From positions 1 to 64,000 of the forward strand of contig JALOBE010000013.1 in the NCBI GenBank assembly GCA_023228425.1: a stretch of DNA of 64,000 nucleotides. The letters are read 5' to 3'. The position numbers were made by a program, and so were the translations under genes. The first letter of the stretch is position 1. Every line of letters starts with the position of its first letter. Below the pieces are notes generated by a model, which saw nothing but the letters and a program-made list of their open reading frames with translations, searched no databases and was not told the DNA's origin. This document shows, piece by piece, positions 47,167-57,077 of the stretch. The stretch comes from Syntrophales bacterium (GTDB lineage Bacteria; Desulfobacterota; Syntrophia; Syntrophales; UBA2210).

Positions 47167-47749
47167 GGATTTTTTCCTTGTGTTTTAATAGTTCCCGGCC
47201 GCCCTTTTTCTGTCGTCGATACCCGATCGTCAGCCTGTTTCGGCAGGCGCCTGCAGTCATCAGCTCGGCCGGACACACTGCGACTGTAGTTCCGGAGATT
47301 CTTTCAGGCGAGACAGTCCATCACTCAAAATCAAGAGAATCACACTTCATAGTGCAGGTTCAGGGACTTGTCAAGAGAAAAAGTCCTCCGAATCCCCGGA
47401 CGTTTTCTCCACTTCTCAGTACCATAGGCGTCAGTAGATGACGTCATGGGGCGCACAATTCCGGAGATGAGAGCGTTGCCCGAACCACTGTCAATTCGGT
47501 CTGGTCTCCTTCTCCGGTTTTGCCGGCGCGTCCATACTCAACGCCGCCCGCTTACGGCGCGTTAGTTGTATGATGCAGTCCCGCCGGAGGCGGCCGGGGC
47601 GCTTTGTACGAGCTCATCTTCATCAAAAATACCATGAAACAGAAAGACGCCGCACAAACGGTTCGTCCTGGTATAACTTCTTGAATATAGTGGAATTGAA
47701 TGGTATATGACATCAATCGGGCGAAAGAAAGGAAGCGAAGATCCGTGCC
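47167..47749. other. Gene-free divergent space between fusA and the HD-GYP gene
   Basis: 583 nt with no credible ORF in either strand. It contains a short palindrome GCAGGCGCCTGC (47243-47254) and a truncated end of the dispersed repeat near 47596-47618. Promoters for both genes should be here, but I see no strong consensus. Confidence 0.5.
47596..47618 (+). repeat. Truncated right end of the dispersed repeat (upstream of the HD-GYP gene)
   Basis: GGGGCGCTTTGTACGAG and the following CTCATC match the element end upstream of serS (GGGGCGCTTTTTACGAG) and, more loosely, the TTTTTACGAAGCCGTC ends of copies A, C and E. Only the end is recognisable. Confidence 0.45.
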
Positions 47750-49429
47750 ATGGATGAATACGGGGACGACGGAACCATCTGTTTTACCTCCAACGATGAT
47801 ATAAACCTGCTCCTGAACACGGTTGTTTCATCGGTACGTGATTTTACGGTAAACCAGGTCCAGAAAATCCAGAAGCTCGCGAAGATCGGAACGGCCCTGT
47901 CGGCAGAGCGCAATATCGGCCGGCTGCTCGAGATGATCGTTGATGAAGCCAGGAGATTTACCCGCGCTGACGGCGGCACTCTCTATATCATGAGCGATGA
48001 CGAACGGGAGCTTCACTTCGCCATCGTTCAGAACGAATCGTTGGAGACCCGTATGGGTGGTACCGCCGGCGAGATAACCTGGCCTTCGGTTCAACTCTAC
48101 CATGAAGATGGCTCACCGAACCACGCGAATGTATCATCCTTCTCCGCCCTGTCGGGAGAGATCGTCAACATTGCGGATGTCTACCATGCTGACCGCTTCA
48201 ATTTCGAAGGAACCCGGAAGTTTGACGCCACGACAGGATATCGGTCCCGATCCATGCTCGTGGTGCCCTTGAGGAACCACGAAAACGATATCATCGGGGT
48301 TCTCCAGCTTCTCAATGCCCAATCCGACGGAACGGGCGAGATCATCTCCTTTTCACCGGAGTGCCAGGTAATGACGGAGTCGCTCGCTTCACAGGCGGCG
48401 GTGGCATTGACCAACAATCGTCTGATCAAAGATCTTCAGAATCTCTTTGAGGCCTTTATCAAGGTCATTGCCACGGCCATCGACGAAAAATCACACTACA
48501 CCGGTGAGCACGGACGACGGGTCGTGGAGCTTACCATGATGATTGCCGAAGCGATCAACGCGTCGAAAGAGGGTCCCTTTACAGATATTCACCTCAACGA
48601 CGACCAGATGAACGAGCTGCGAATTGCGGCGTGGCTCCATGACGTGGGAAAAGTGGCCGTTCCCGAGTATGTCATGGACAAGTCAACCAAGCTGGACGGT
48701 ATCTTTGACCGGATAGAGCTTGTGAAGACCCGGTTCGAAGTGGCGAAACGGGACGTTGAGATCGCGCGCTTGAAGGCCGGGGGAAACCATGGACGGCTCA
48801 ACGGGGAGGCTACGGAGGAATCTGTCGATTACGATAAAGAGCTGGAACGCCTGCAGGGTGATCTGGACTTCCTGGTAACGGTGAACCAGGGAGGAGAGTT
48901 CATGTCCGACGAGGCCGTTGAACGAGTCGAGTCCATTGCCGGCCGTTCCTGGAGTATCGATGGAAGGGAGGTTCCTTTTCTTGACCGGAATGAGGTAGAG
49001 AACCTCTCCATCAGGAAAGGAACGCTCTTGCCGGGGGAACGCGATATCATCAGCAACCACGCCCTGATCACCCACAAGATGCTCTCCCAGCTTCCTTTCC
49101 CCAAAAAAATGAAGAACGTGCCCCTCTACGCGTCAACGCACCACGAATACCTGAACGGTTCAGGGTATCCCTTCGGACTGGCTGGAGACGCCATTTCTCT
49201 TCAGGCCAGGATATTGGCGATTGCCGACGTTTTTGAAGCCCTTACGGCGCGGGACCGGCCCTACCGAAAGCCGAACACACTTTCGGCGGCACTGAAAATA
49301 CTGGGTTTCATGATGGAGGACAATCACATCGACGCCGACATCCTTGATCTCTTCTTCAAGGAAAAGATCTACCTCAAGTACGCCAGGGAAGAACTGTCAC
49401 CCGACCAGATAGACCAGGAGGAACGGTGA
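47750..49429 (+). CDS. GAF plus HD-GYP domain protein (cyclic-di-GMP phosphodiesterase-like)
   Basis: 559 residues. A GAF domain covers about 40-225 (GGTLYIMSDDERELHF, RSMLVVPLRNHENDIIGVLQLLN). The HD half follows (HYTGEHGRRVV, AAWLHDVGKVAVPEYVMDKST, His-Asp near 297). The GYP half is ASTHHEYLNGSGYPFGL near 464, then ILAIADVFEALTARDRPYR. About 165 residues separate HD and GYP, roughly 100 more than in compact members, with a charged helical insert (RIELVKTRFEVAKRDVEIARLK). It probably hydrolyses c-di-GMP. The YciO gene starts within its last codon (GTGA). Confidence 0.88.
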   Translation: MDEYGDDGTICFTSNDDINLLLNTVVSSVRDFTVNQVQKIQKLAKIGTALSAERNIGRLLEMIVDEARRFTRADGGTLYIMSDDERELHFAIVQNESLETRMGGTAGEITWPSVQLYHEDGSPNHANVSSFSALSGEIVNIADVYHADRFNFEGTRKFDATTGYRSRSMLVVPLRNHENDIIGVLQLLNAQSDGTGEIISFSPECQVMTESLASQAAVALTNNRLIKDLQNLFEAFIKVIATAIDEKSHYTGEHGRRVVELTMMIAEAINASKEGPFTDIHLNDDQMNELRIAAWLHDVGKVAVPEYVMDKSTKLDGIFDRIELVKTRFEVAKRDVEIARLKAGGNHGRLNGEATEESVDYDKELERLQGDLDFLVTVNQGGEFMSDEAVERVESIAGRSWSIDGREVPFLDRNEVENLSIRKGTLLPGERDIISNHALITHKMLSQLPFPKKMKNVPLYASTHHEYLNGSGYPFGLAGDAISLQARILAIADVFEALTARDRPYRKPNTLSAALKILGFMMEDNHIDADILDLFFKEKIYLKYAREELSPDQIDQEER

Positions 49430-50031
49430 TATTCTCCATTAACAATCAGAATCCCCAGATGCGCCTCGTACGGAAAGTGGTCGACCTTCTCGAAGGGGGG
49501 GGGATCATCATTTACCCTACCGATACGGTCTACGGGCTGGGGTGTGATCTCTTTAACAAGAAGGCAATCGAGAAAATTTACGATATTAAACGACGGGACA
49601 GGAAACAGCCCTTCAGCTTTGTCTGCTCCGATCTCAGCGACATCAGCAAGTACGCCGTTGTACCCAACTATGCCTACAAAATAATGAAGCATCTTCTCCC
49701 GGGGCCCTACACCTTTATCCTCGGCGCCTCGCGGATGGTTCCCAAAATCCTTCTGCCCCGCCGCCAGGAAGTGGGTATCCGTATACCGGACAACCTGATC
49801 TGCCTGACACTGGTGAAAGAGTTCGGCAGGCCTATCATAAGTACCAGCGTCAAGAGCAGTACCGGCGAGATCATGACCGATCCCGAGGAGATGGCCCTGG
49901 AATTCAAAAATTCTGTCGATTGCGTGATAGACGGGGGCGTCGTGGGCAACGAGCTTTCGAGCGTGGTCAGCCTTGCCGGTGAATCGCCGCAGGTGATCAG
50001 GGCGGCGAAGGGGGACGTGTCGTTCTTCTGA
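49426..50031 (+). CDS. YciO/YrdC/Sua5-family threonylcarbamoyl-AMP synthase-like protein
   Basis: 201 residues from a GTG overlapping the previous stop. It has the conserved GGGIIIYPTDTVYGLGCD and KRRDRKQPFSFVC segments, and the KxR...SxN-type site appears as IKRRDRKQP and PIISTSVKSS. YrdC/Sua5 makes threonylcarbamoyl-AMP for the t6A tRNA modification. The sequence is closest in feel to the YciO branch, whose exact role is less certain. It lies between the HD-GYP gene and RNase G/E on the same strand. Confidence 0.82.
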   Translation: MIFSINNQNPQMRLVRKVVDLLEGGGIIIYPTDTVYGLGCDLFNKKAIEKIYDIKRRDRKQPFSFVCSDLSDISKYAVVPNYAYKIMKHLLPGPYTFILGASRMVPKILLPRRQEVGIRIPDNLICLTLVKEFGRPIISTSVKSSTGEIMTDPEEMALEFKNSVDCVIDGGVVGNELSSVVSLAGESPQVIRAAKGDVSFF

Positions 50032-50053
50032 AACAGAAAGGAATACATCATTC

Positions 50054-51817
50054 ATGGCGAAACTGATGCTCATCAATACCATTGATGAAGAAGAAAGCCG
50101 CATGGCCATTGTTGAAAACGGTCAATTGACCGAATTCCATATAAAAATGGCCATCCGGGAACCCATAACGGGGAATATATACAAGGGAGTCGTCCGTTCC
50201 ATACAGAAGGGGCTCCAGGCCGCCTTTGTCGATTACGGTGCTCAAAAAAACGGTTTTCTCCCGCTTCGGGACGTCAGTACCGAATACCTGGATAACGGAA
50301 AGACGCTTCAGCAGGGCCGGGAACTCTTTGTCCAGGTGGTCCGGGAAGAGAGTGGTTCCAAGGGTGCCATGCTGACAACTTACATTTCTCTGCCGGGGCG
50401 CTACACGGTCCTCATGCCCAACCGGGACAGCAGGGGTGTTTCCCGACGCATCGAAAGCGATGCGGACCGGAAAAAACTCAAGCAGCTCATGGACGAAATC
50501 AGCGAGAAGGAAGGAATGGGTTTCATTGTCAGAACCGCCGGCATCAACCGGACCAAGCAGGAGCTTTTGCGAGACTTTCAGATGATGACACGCCTCTGGA
50601 AGGGGATACAGAAAAAGGCGGAAGGAATGGCCGCGCCGGTCCTGGTGTACAAGGAAAGCGAATTCGCCATTCGCGTCTTGAGGGACTACTTTACCTCCGA
50701 CATCGATGAGATACTCGTGGATGATGTGGAGACCCTGAAGGTAATGAAGAATTACTGCCGTGCCGTCTCTCCCCGGAGCGTCAAGTCGGTGAAACCCTAC
50801 AAGGGAGAGACACCGATTTTCGACAAGTACAACATAGAGGAACAGATCAACGCCATCTACCGCGAACGGGTCGAGCTGAAGTCCGGTGGATCGCTCATTA
50901 TCGAGCCCACCGAAGCGGTCATCACCATCGATGTCAACTCCGGGCGGTCGCACAAGCGGGACGTTGAGGAAACATCCTTCAGGACGAACCTCGAGGCTGC
51001 GGAAGAGATCGCGAAACAACTCAGGCTTCGCGACCTGGGAGGGCTTATCGTCATCGATTTCATCGACATGATGGATCGAAAACATATCAGCGAGGTGGAA
51101 CGGACTTTCAAGGAAGCCCTGAAAAACGACCGGTCCCGGATTCAGCTTGCCCGGATATCCAAGTTTGGCATCCTCGAACTGTCACGACAAAAGAAGCAGT
51201 CGAACATACAGGAAATCAGCTATACCACCTGCAACCAGTGCAAGGGAAGCGGATGGATACCGTCCATTGAGTACCTGGCCCTGAACACCTTCCGCAAGGT
51301 AAAGACAGAGGCCGTCAGGCGTGACGCCTCGGAGATAGAGATAACCCTTCCGGCGGATGTTGCCTCCTACCTTCTAAACAACAAGAGAAGCGAAATCAAC
51401 AAGCTTGAGCAGACCTACGATGTGTCCGTCTATATCCGGGGAAGCACGGATATGATATGGACCGAGGCCGAGTTCAACATCGTCCGAAAGGCGCCGCCGG
51501 TCCCCCAGGAACAGGCCGGAGAAACCGGAACGGTGCCGGTGGAAGAGACTGCCGGGGAGGGGACCTCCGCCGGGCCTGAAAAGAGCGGCAAGCAGGGGGA
51601 AGAACGACTGGTGCGAAGACGTCGACCGCGGCGCCGCCGGCCGAAGGCGATATCCCCTGCTGCCGAGGGGACAACGGAGAGTCCCGACGGAGGAACGGGA
51701 AACGAGATTCCTGTCATTCCTGAAGAGAACCTGGTGCCGGATGCCGTCGTTGAAGACCGGGAAGACGACAGGAAAGAAGGAATCGTACGACGGTTTTACA
51801 ACCTCTTGAAGACGTAA
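50054..51817 (+). CDS. Ribonuclease G/E family endoribonuclease
   Basis: 587 residues. An S1 domain (about 35-120, ITGNIYKGVVRSIQKGLQAAFVDYG) is inserted in the RNase H-like fold. The catalytic Asp residues lie in AVITIDVNSGRS and GGLIVIDFIDMM. A zinc-link is visible as TTCNQCKGSGW near residue 395. The C-terminal 100 residues are low-complexity, with acidic stretches around a basic block RRRRPRRRRPK, and end in RRFYNLLK, an RNase E-like tail that may bind RNA or partners. It processes rRNA and mRNA. It follows the YciO gene by 22 nt. Confidence 0.9.
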   Translation: MAKLMLINTIDEEESRMAIVENGQLTEFHIKMAIREPITGNIYKGVVRSIQKGLQAAFVDYGAQKNGFLPLRDVSTEYLDNGKTLQQGRELFVQVVREESGSKGAMLTTYISLPGRYTVLMPNRDSRGVSRRIESDADRKKLKQLMDEISEKEGMGFIVRTAGINRTKQELLRDFQMMTRLWKGIQKKAEGMAAPVLVYKESEFAIRVLRDYFTSDIDEILVDDVETLKVMKNYCRAVSPRSVKSVKPYKGETPIFDKYNIEEQINAIYRERVELKSGGSLIIEPTEAVITIDVNSGRSHKRDVEETSFRTNLEAAEEIAKQLRLRDLGGLIVIDFIDMMDRKHISEVERTFKEALKNDRSRIQLARISKFGILELSRQKKQSNIQEISYTTCNQCKGSGWIPSIEYLALNTFRKVKTEAVRRDASEIEITLPADVASYLLNNKRSEINKLEQTYDVSVYIRGSTDMIWTEAEFNIVRKAPPVPQEQAGETGTVPVEETAGEGTSAGPEKSGKQGEERLVRRRRPRRRRPKAISPAAEGTTESPDGGTGNEIPVIPEENLVPDAVVEDREDDRKEGIVRRFYNLLKT

Positions 51818-51824
51818 TCCGCAA

Positions 51825-52640
51825 TCAGGTTTTCCCTCCCAGGGCCCGGGATCGAAGGACGGCCGCTTCCACGGCGTCCATGATGGTAGCTCGCAGGGCA
51901 CCCTTCTCGAGAGCCTTGATACCTTCGATCGTTGTCCCTCCCGGGGAGGTGACCATGTCCTTAAGCTGCGACGGCGTTCTGTCGTCCTGGAGGCACAATG
52001 TCGCCGCCCCCCGCATGGTCTGAGCCGCCAGCTTGAGTGCCGTGTCCCGGTCCAGCCCCATCTTGACGCCCGCGTCGGTGAGAGCCTCGATGATGATGAA
52101 GCAGTAGGCCGGTCCGCTTCCGCTCAGGCCGGTGACGGCGTCCATGAGTGATTCGTCGACGGTTACCGTCATACCCAGCGGCTCGAACATAGCGCGGACC
52201 AGGTCCATATCTTCCCCGGAAGCGTTCGTTCCCGGGGCCAGGGCCGCCGCGCCTTCGCCCACCAGGGAGGGCGTGTTGGGCATGACCCGTACAACCCTGC
52301 TTCGGGGACCCAGGATTGTTTCGATCGTTTTAAGGGAAACGCCGGCCGCTATGGACACAACCAGTCCCGTCGGGGGGATCGCCGCCAGCTCAGTGAGAAC
52401 CGGCTCTATGATCCGGGGCTTGACGGCAAGAATCACGACATCCGATTCCCGGGCCGCCTCGGCATTGCCCGTTGCTGTTGCGACCTGGTAGCGGGCGGCG
52501 AAAATTTCCAGGCGCCTGACGTCAACATCGGTCACGGTGAGCTGTTCCGGGTGCACCCCGCAGGTGGAAACAAGGGCGCCGACGATGACATCCCCCATGT
52601 TGCCCGCGCCGATGACGGCGATTTTCTTGTCTGTGATCAT
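51825..52640 (-). CDS. proC: Pyrroline-5-carboxylate reductase
   Basis: 271 residues. The N-terminal NAD(P) loop is KIAVIGAGNMGDVIVGAL. VKPRIIEPVL, RVMPNTPSLVGEGAAALAPG and the C-terminal signature DAVTGLSGSGPAYCFIIIEALTDAGVKMGL with VTSPGGTTIEGIKALEKG are all intact. It makes proline from pyrroline-5-carboxylate. The gene converges on RNase G/E with a 7-nt gap. Confidence 0.94.
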   Translation of the reverse strand: MITDKKIAVIGAGNMGDVIVGALVSTCGVHPEQLTVTDVDVRRLEIFAARYQVATATGNAEAARESDVVILAVKPRIIEPVLTELAAIPPTGLVVSIAAGVSLKTIETILGPRSRVVRVMPNTPSLVGEGAAALAPGTNASGEDMDLVRAMFEPLGMTVTVDESLMDAVTGLSGSGPAYCFIIIEALTDAGVKMGLDRDTALKLAAQTMRGAATLCLQDDRTPSQLKDMVTSPGGTTIEGIKALEKGALRATIMDAVEAAVLRSRALGGKT

Positions 52641-52718
52641 GGCTCACGATCCTTTCATGGTTTTGTCCGGCTACGGCTTTCCTGATACCGGTCTGCCGTT
52701 GATCCGTCAATATAACCC

Positions 52719-52749
52719 TTGACTTTTCATTGATCAATCATTATTTAAT
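52719..52749 (+). promoter_or_regulatory. Predicted promoter of yggT
   Basis: TTGACT (52719-52724), followed at 17-19 nt by the A/T-rich TATTTAAT (52742-52749), lies about 34 nt before the yggT start. The region is noticeably A/T-rich for this sequence. Confidence 0.4.
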
Positions 52750-52782
52750 CCACTAGTTTACACAGCATATCAAGGAAGTGTG

Positions 52783-53082
52783 ATGTTCGTACTGGCAAAT
52801 TTTGTCGAAGCGACAGCACGGGTCGTCCAGGTCGGCCTGACCCTGTATATGTGGGTCGTCATCATCCGGGCTCTTCTTTCATGGGTTAACCCCGACCCCT
52901 ACAACCCCATTGTGAGAACACTCCACCGGGTGACAGAGCCGGTCCTGTACCGGGTGCGTCGACTCATTCCCACGGCCGGCCTCGGCATCGATCTATCACC
53001 GGTCATCGTTATTCTTGCAATCTTCTTCCTGCAGAGCTTCCTGGTCAAGACACTGCTCCAGATAGCCCTTGCCCTCAGATAG
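52783..53082 (+). CDS. yggT: YggT family membrane protein
   Basis: 99 residues with two hydrophobic helices. The conserved WVVIIRALLSWVNPDPYNPIVRTLHRVTEPVLYRVRRLIP core identifies the YggT/Ycf19 family, implicated in membrane organisation and osmotic or division-site functions. The ATG is preceded by AAGGAAG. The pair with YggU (DUF167) downstream is a common bacterial arrangement. Confidence 0.87.
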   Translation: MFVLANFVEATARVVQVGLTLYMWVVIIRALLSWVNPDPYNPIVRTLHRVTEPVLYRVRRLIPTAGLGIDLSPVIVILAIFFLQSFLVKTLLQIALALR

Positions 53083-53152
53083 AAGAGACCGTCAAGGCAT
53101 ATACCGGCCCCGCCGGGCCGCAGGCGAAACGGAGGCCCAACGAGTAGGCGAC

Positions 53153-53443
53153 GTGCTTGACATTATCGAAACGACAGAGGGAATCATCTTCAACATACGG
53201 GTTCTTCCCCGTTCGTCACGGTCGGGAGTCGCCGGAATCCGGAATGGAGCGCTGAAAATAAAAATAACAGCCCCGGCCCTGGAGGGAAGGGCGAATGAAG
53301 CCTGTATCGCATTTCTTGCCGACCTGTTCGGGGTTCCCAGAAAAAGCGTTTCAATCCTCGGCGGATTGAAAAGCAAAAACAAGCGGGTTTTTGTTGCCGG
53401 ATTGACCAGGGCGGCGATGGAACCCATGACCGGGAAACTATGA
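53153..53443 (+). CDS. yggU: DUF167/YggU family protein
   Basis: About 96 residues from the GTG at 53153. The core shows RVLPRSSRSGVAGIRNGALKIKITAPALEGRANEACIAFLADLFGV and VSILGGLKSKNKRV, the YggU signature. The function is unknown. The open frame runs back to 53069, but its extra residues are unlike the family. Its end overlaps the murJ start (ATGA). Confidence 0.83.
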   Translation: MLDIIETTEGIIFNIRVLPRSSRSGVAGIRNGALKIKITAPALEGRANEACIAFLADLFGVPRKSVSILGGLKSKNKRVFVAGLTRAAMEPMTGKL

Positions 53444-55050
53444 ACAGTACCGCCCCCCCCCAGAATGAAGGTCTGAACCCGCCTGATTCTGAGCGGTCCC
53501 AGGTGGCCCGGGCCGCCGGTGTGGTGGGGGCGGCAACCTTTCTCAGCCGCATATTCGGCTTCTTGCGGGACATGGTGGTGGCGGCTTATTTCGGGGCGGG
53601 TATGGCCACGGACGCCTTTTTTGTGGCCTTCAGGATCCCCAATCTCCTCCGCAGCCTCCTTGCCGAGGGGTCCCTTACCATTGCCTTTGTGCCTGTTTTC
53701 ACTGAATACCTGAAAACGAAATCACGGGAAGACGCCCTGAAGCTCGCCAATGTCGCCTTCACCCTCCTGTCGATCATTCTGGCCGTCCTTTCCGTGGCCG
53801 GCATCCTGTTCGCCCCCTGGATAGTCAGGGTCATTGCCTGGGGATTTGCTTCATCGCCGGAGCACTTCGATCTGACCGTGTACCTGACCCGACTCATGTT
53901 CCCCTACATATTTTTCATAGCCCTGGTAGCGCTGTGCATGGGCATTCTAAACTCACTCCACCATTTCGCCGTACCGGCCCTTTCCCCGGTGGTACTCAAC
54001 CTGTCCATAATCGCCGCCGCCGTGTTTCTGCGGGGACTGTTTCATGAGCCTGTGGCGGCCCTTGCCCTGGGAGTACTCACAGGCGGTGTTCTCCAACTGC
54101 TGATGCAGTTTCCCACCCTGGCCCGCATGGGCGCCCCCTTCCGACCGGACTTCACCTTCAGTCACCCCGGTGTCAGGAAAATCGGCATTCTCATGATCCC
54201 CGCCGTATTCGGTGCCGCCGTGTACCAGGTCAACATCTTTGTGGGAACGCTCCTCGCGTCCTTTCTTCCCACCGGCAGCGTCTCCTACCTCTACTATGCC
54301 GACCGGATCGTCCAACTCCCCCTGGGTGTATTCGCTCTTGCCGTGGGAACGGCGGCGCTGCCCAGCTTTTCCCGTCATGCCGCCATGAATGAGATCGATG
54401 AGTTCAGAAAAACCATTTCCTTTGCCCTGAGGGTTATCTTTTTCATAACCATTCCCTGCATGACAGGACTGTTCGTTCTGCGTGAGCCCATCATATCGGT
54501 CCTGTTTCAGCGGGGTGCCTTCGATGTCGTTTCAGCGGCCATGACGGCAGACGCGTTGCTCTTCTATACGGTTGGCCTCTGGGCTTTCTCGGGAATCAAG
54601 GTGATGGTCTCGGCATTCTACTCCCTCAAGGACACGGCGACGCCCGTGAAAATCGCTTTTGTCGCCTTCATCGTCAACGTCTGCGCAAGTCTCCTGCTCA
54701 TGGGACCCATGGCCCACAGGGGCCTCGCACTGGCCATATCCATCGCATCATCAGTGAACATCGTGATCCTTTTTCTGGTGCTGCGCAAAAGGATCGGTCC
54801 CTTCCTTGAGCCGGAATTCGGTACTTCGCTCATGCGGTGCCTGGGGGCGTCCCTTGTCATGGGGGCCGCCATGGCGGCCCTGTTGGTGATCGTGGGATGG
54901 GACATAAACGGCCCGCTTTCGGTCCGGCTCCTGACGCTCATAGCGGCCATGGTAACGGGAATCGCCGTCTTTATCCCGACGGCCCTGGTCCTCAAAAGCG
55001 GTGAAATGATCTTCTTGCGCGACCGTCTGCGGGGATTTTTCACCGGATAA
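53440..55050 (+). CDS. murJ: Lipid II flippase MurJ
   Basis: 536 residues with about 14 membrane helices. The N-terminal signature TFLSRIFGFLRDMVVAAYFGAG...DAFFVAFRIPNLLRSLLAEGSLTIAFVPVFTEY is characteristic of MurJ, which flips lipid II for peptidoglycan synthesis. The N-terminal 20 residues are proline-rich and poorly conserved. It is coupled to yggU by an ATGA overlap. Confidence 0.93.
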   Translation: MNSTAPPQNEGLNPPDSERSQVARAAGVVGAATFLSRIFGFLRDMVVAAYFGAGMATDAFFVAFRIPNLLRSLLAEGSLTIAFVPVFTEYLKTKSREDALKLANVAFTLLSIILAVLSVAGILFAPWIVRVIAWGFASSPEHFDLTVYLTRLMFPYIFFIALVALCMGILNSLHHFAVPALSPVVLNLSIIAAAVFLRGLFHEPVAALALGVLTGGVLQLLMQFPTLARMGAPFRPDFTFSHPGVRKIGILMIPAVFGAAVYQVNIFVGTLLASFLPTGSVSYLYYADRIVQLPLGVFALAVGTAALPSFSRHAAMNEIDEFRKTISFALRVIFFITIPCMTGLFVLREPIISVLFQRGAFDVVSAAMTADALLFYTVGLWAFSGIKVMVSAFYSLKDTATPVKIAFVAFIVNVCASLLLMGPMAHRGLALAISIASSVNIVILFLVLRKRIGPFLEPEFGTSLMRCLGASLVMGAAMAALLVIVGWDINGPLSVRLLTLIAAMVTGIAVFIPTALVLKSGEMIFLRDRLRGFFTG

Positions 55051-55112
55051 CGCGGGGGAAAAGACGAGCCGGCTGGTGATGTGCCGCTGGGCCGGCCGGT
55101 CGCCGCGCGTTT

Positions 55113-55135
55113 GGGGCGCTTTTTACGAGTTCGTC
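55113..55135 (+). repeat. Truncated right end of the dispersed repeat (upstream of serS)
   Basis: GGGGCGCTTTTTACGAG followed by TTCGTC matches the fragment upstream of the HD-GYP gene, and the CTTTTTACGAAGCCGTC end of copy E. It fills much of the murJ-serS gap. Confidence 0.5.
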
Positions 55136-55208
55136 AAAAAAGTTGACTTGAAATACCCGAAATGATAGTGAGTACAACCTTGTTGAAGAAAAATGACGGG
55201 TCGGAACA

Positions 55209-56489
55209 ATGCTTGATTTGAAATTTGTACGGGCCAACCTGGATTTGGTTCGCCGAAAACAGCGGGAGCGGGGAAGCGATGTCAACATGGAATCCTTTTC
55301 TGCCCTGGAGCAGAAACGCCGGGATGTTCTTCGGGAGGTGGAAGCCCTGAGAAGCGAACGTAACGCGGTGTCCAGGGAAGTCGGACTGCGGAAAAAAGAG
55401 GGCCGTGACGCCGGTGACCTGATAGGGCGAATGGGGTCCGTGTCGGCAAGGATCAAGGAACTGGAAGAAAATCTCAAGGCCGTGGAGGGGGAACTCAACG
55501 ACCTGATGCTGGTGATCCCCAACGTTCCTCACGAGTCGGTTCCCTTCGGTACCGGCAGTGAAGACAATCCTGTGGTGAGGGAATGGGGAGGGAAGCCGGT
55601 CTTTGACTTTGAACCGAAACCGCACTGGGAGATCGGTGAAAACCTGGATATCCTGGACTTCGGGCGGGCGGCCAAGATAGCCGGGGCACGCTTTGCCGTC
55701 TACCGCGGCCAGGGGGCACGGCTTGAACGGGCCCTGATCAACTTCATGCTCGATCTTCACACCGATGTCCATGGCTACCGGGAAATCATGACTCCCTTCA
55801 TGGTAAACAGGGAAAGCATGCAGGGGACGGGCCAGTTGCCCAAGTTCGAAGAGGACCTGTTCGGTGTTGCGGGGACGAATTATTTCCTGATACCGACGGC
55901 GGAGGTACCCGTTACGAATCTCCATGCCGATGAAATCCTTGACGAGAAGGATCTGACCATTCGATATGTATCCTGGTCGGCTTGTTTCAGGTCCGAAGCC
56001 GGTTCCTACGGCAAGGATACCCGGGGCCTCATACGACAGCATCAGTTCAACAAGGTTGAGCTGGTGAAGTTTTCCAGGCCTGAAGAGTCCTACGCTGAAC
56101 TGGAATCGCTTACACTCAACGCCGAAGAGGTGTTGCGACGTCTGGGCATACCCTACCGTACGGTGACGCTCTGCACGGGTGATCTGGGCTTTTCCTCGGC
56201 CAAGACCTACGACGTCGAGGCTTGGATGCCCGGCCAGAACGCCTATCGCGAAATATCGTCCTGCAGCAACTTTGGTGACTTCCAGGCGCGTCGGGCGGGG
56301 ATACGGTTTCGTCGGGCCGACACCGCAAAGGTCGAGTACGTCCACACCCTGAACGGATCGGGACTTGCCGTGGGCAGGACTTTTGTGGCGGTCCTGGAAA
56401 ATTATCAGCAGAAGGATGGCAGCATCGCAGTCCCCGAGGTTCTCCGTCCCTACATGAATGGAGTTGACAGGATCGGTCACCTTCAGTAG
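55209..56489 (+). CDS. serS: Seryl-tRNA synthetase
   Basis: 426 residues. The N-terminal coiled-coil arm that grips tRNA-Ser (about 25-105) is rich in charged heptads. The class II core follows, with motif 2 in [28 protein letters not shown] and motif 3 around [36 protein letters not shown] is the serine/ATP pocket. It charges tRNA-Ser and tRNA-Sec. Two tRNA-Ser genes begin 24 nt after its stop, an unusual pairing of enzyme and substrate genes. Confidence 0.95.
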   Translation: MLDLKFVRANLDLVRRKQRERGSDVNMESFSALEQKRRDVLREVEALRSERNAVSREVGLRKKEGRDAGDLIGRMGSVSARIKELEENLKAVEGELNDLMLVIPNVPHESVPFGTGSEDNPVVREWGGKPVFDFEPKPHWEIGENLDILDFGRAAKIAGARFAVYRGQGARLERALINFMLDLHTDVHGYREIMTPFMVNRESMQGTGQLPKFEEDLFGVAGTNYFLIPTAEVPVTNLHADEILDEKDLTIRYVSWSACFRSEAGSYGKDTRGLIRQHQFNKVELVKFSRPEESYAELESLTLNAEEVLRRLGIPYRTVTLCTGDLGFSSAKTYDVEAWMPGQNAYREISSCSNFGDFQARRAGIRFRRADTAKVEYVHTLNGSGLAVGRTFVAVLENYQQKDGSIAVPEVLRPYMNGVDRIGHLQ

Positions 56490-56513
56490 AAGAGAATGTC
56501 ATTGAAAAAGTAC

Positions 56514-56599
56514 GGAGGGATGGCCGAGTGGTCGAAGGCGGCGGTCTTGAAAACCGTTAACCGAAAGGTTCGCGGGTTCGAATCCTGCTCCCTCCGCCA
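56514..56599 (+). tRNA. tRNA-Ser (anticodon TGA)
   Basis: The acceptor stem GGAGGGA/TCCCTCC, discriminator G and encoded CCA are clear. The anticodon loop CTTGAAA gives TGA. A long variable arm (TAACCGAAAGGTT) and GGTTCGAATCC T-arm identify a serine tRNA. Confidence 0.95.
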
Positions 56600-56623
56600 T
56601 ACGACAATGCTGACTTCATATAA

Positions 56624-56702
56624 GTCGAAAAACGTCCGATAAAGGACGGCTTTGTAAAAAGCCCCTTAAGCTGCGGCGGACACATCCCGGGAAGCAAGGC
56701 GC
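56624..56702 (+). repeat. Dispersed intergenic repeat, copy D (left half only)
   Basis: GTCGAAAAACGTCCGATAAA followed by GGACGGCTTTGTAAAAAG matches the left part of copies A and E. The copy is cut off where the next tRNA gene starts. The bases between the tRNA CCA and this copy (ATAC..CAATGCTGACTTC) are repeated in front of copy E. Confidence 0.75.
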
Positions 56703-56796
<94 letters not shown>

Positions 56797-56823
56797 TACA
56801 GTGATGCTGACTTCGTATACGCC

Positions 56824-56975
56824 GTCGAAAAACGTCCAATAGCGGATGGTCTTGAAAAGATCCTTAAGGCATGACGCGCGCACCCTGAGGAATGAGGTGT
56901 ACCGTGCATGTACGCCGCAGTGACGAGGGATGCAGCGCGCAATGCAGCGGCATCCGGACTTTTTACGAAGCCGTC
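56824..56975 (+). repeat. Dispersed intergenic repeat, copy E
   Basis: GTCGAAAAACGTCCAATAG at the left and GACTTTTTACGAAGCCGTC at the right. The core CGCGCACCCTGAGGAATGAGG and TACGCCGCAGTGACGAGGGATGCAGCGC is the fullest match to the consensus. It lies between tRNA-Ser(GCT) and tRNA-Arg. Confidence 0.8.
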
Positions 56976-56992
56976 AACAGTGGTCATAGCGT

Positions 56993-57069
<77 letters not shown>

Positions 57070-57077
57070 GTTAAAAC

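Noticed and set aside
47243..47254. 12-bp palindrome GCAGGCGCCTGC in the fusA/HD-GYP gap
   Set aside because: Isolated and not repeated elsewhere in the window. Such palindromes arise by chance in GC-rich DNA.
55134..56480. Minus-strand frame of 448 codons opposite serS
   Set aside because: Antisense shadow of seryl-tRNA synthetase with no family features.
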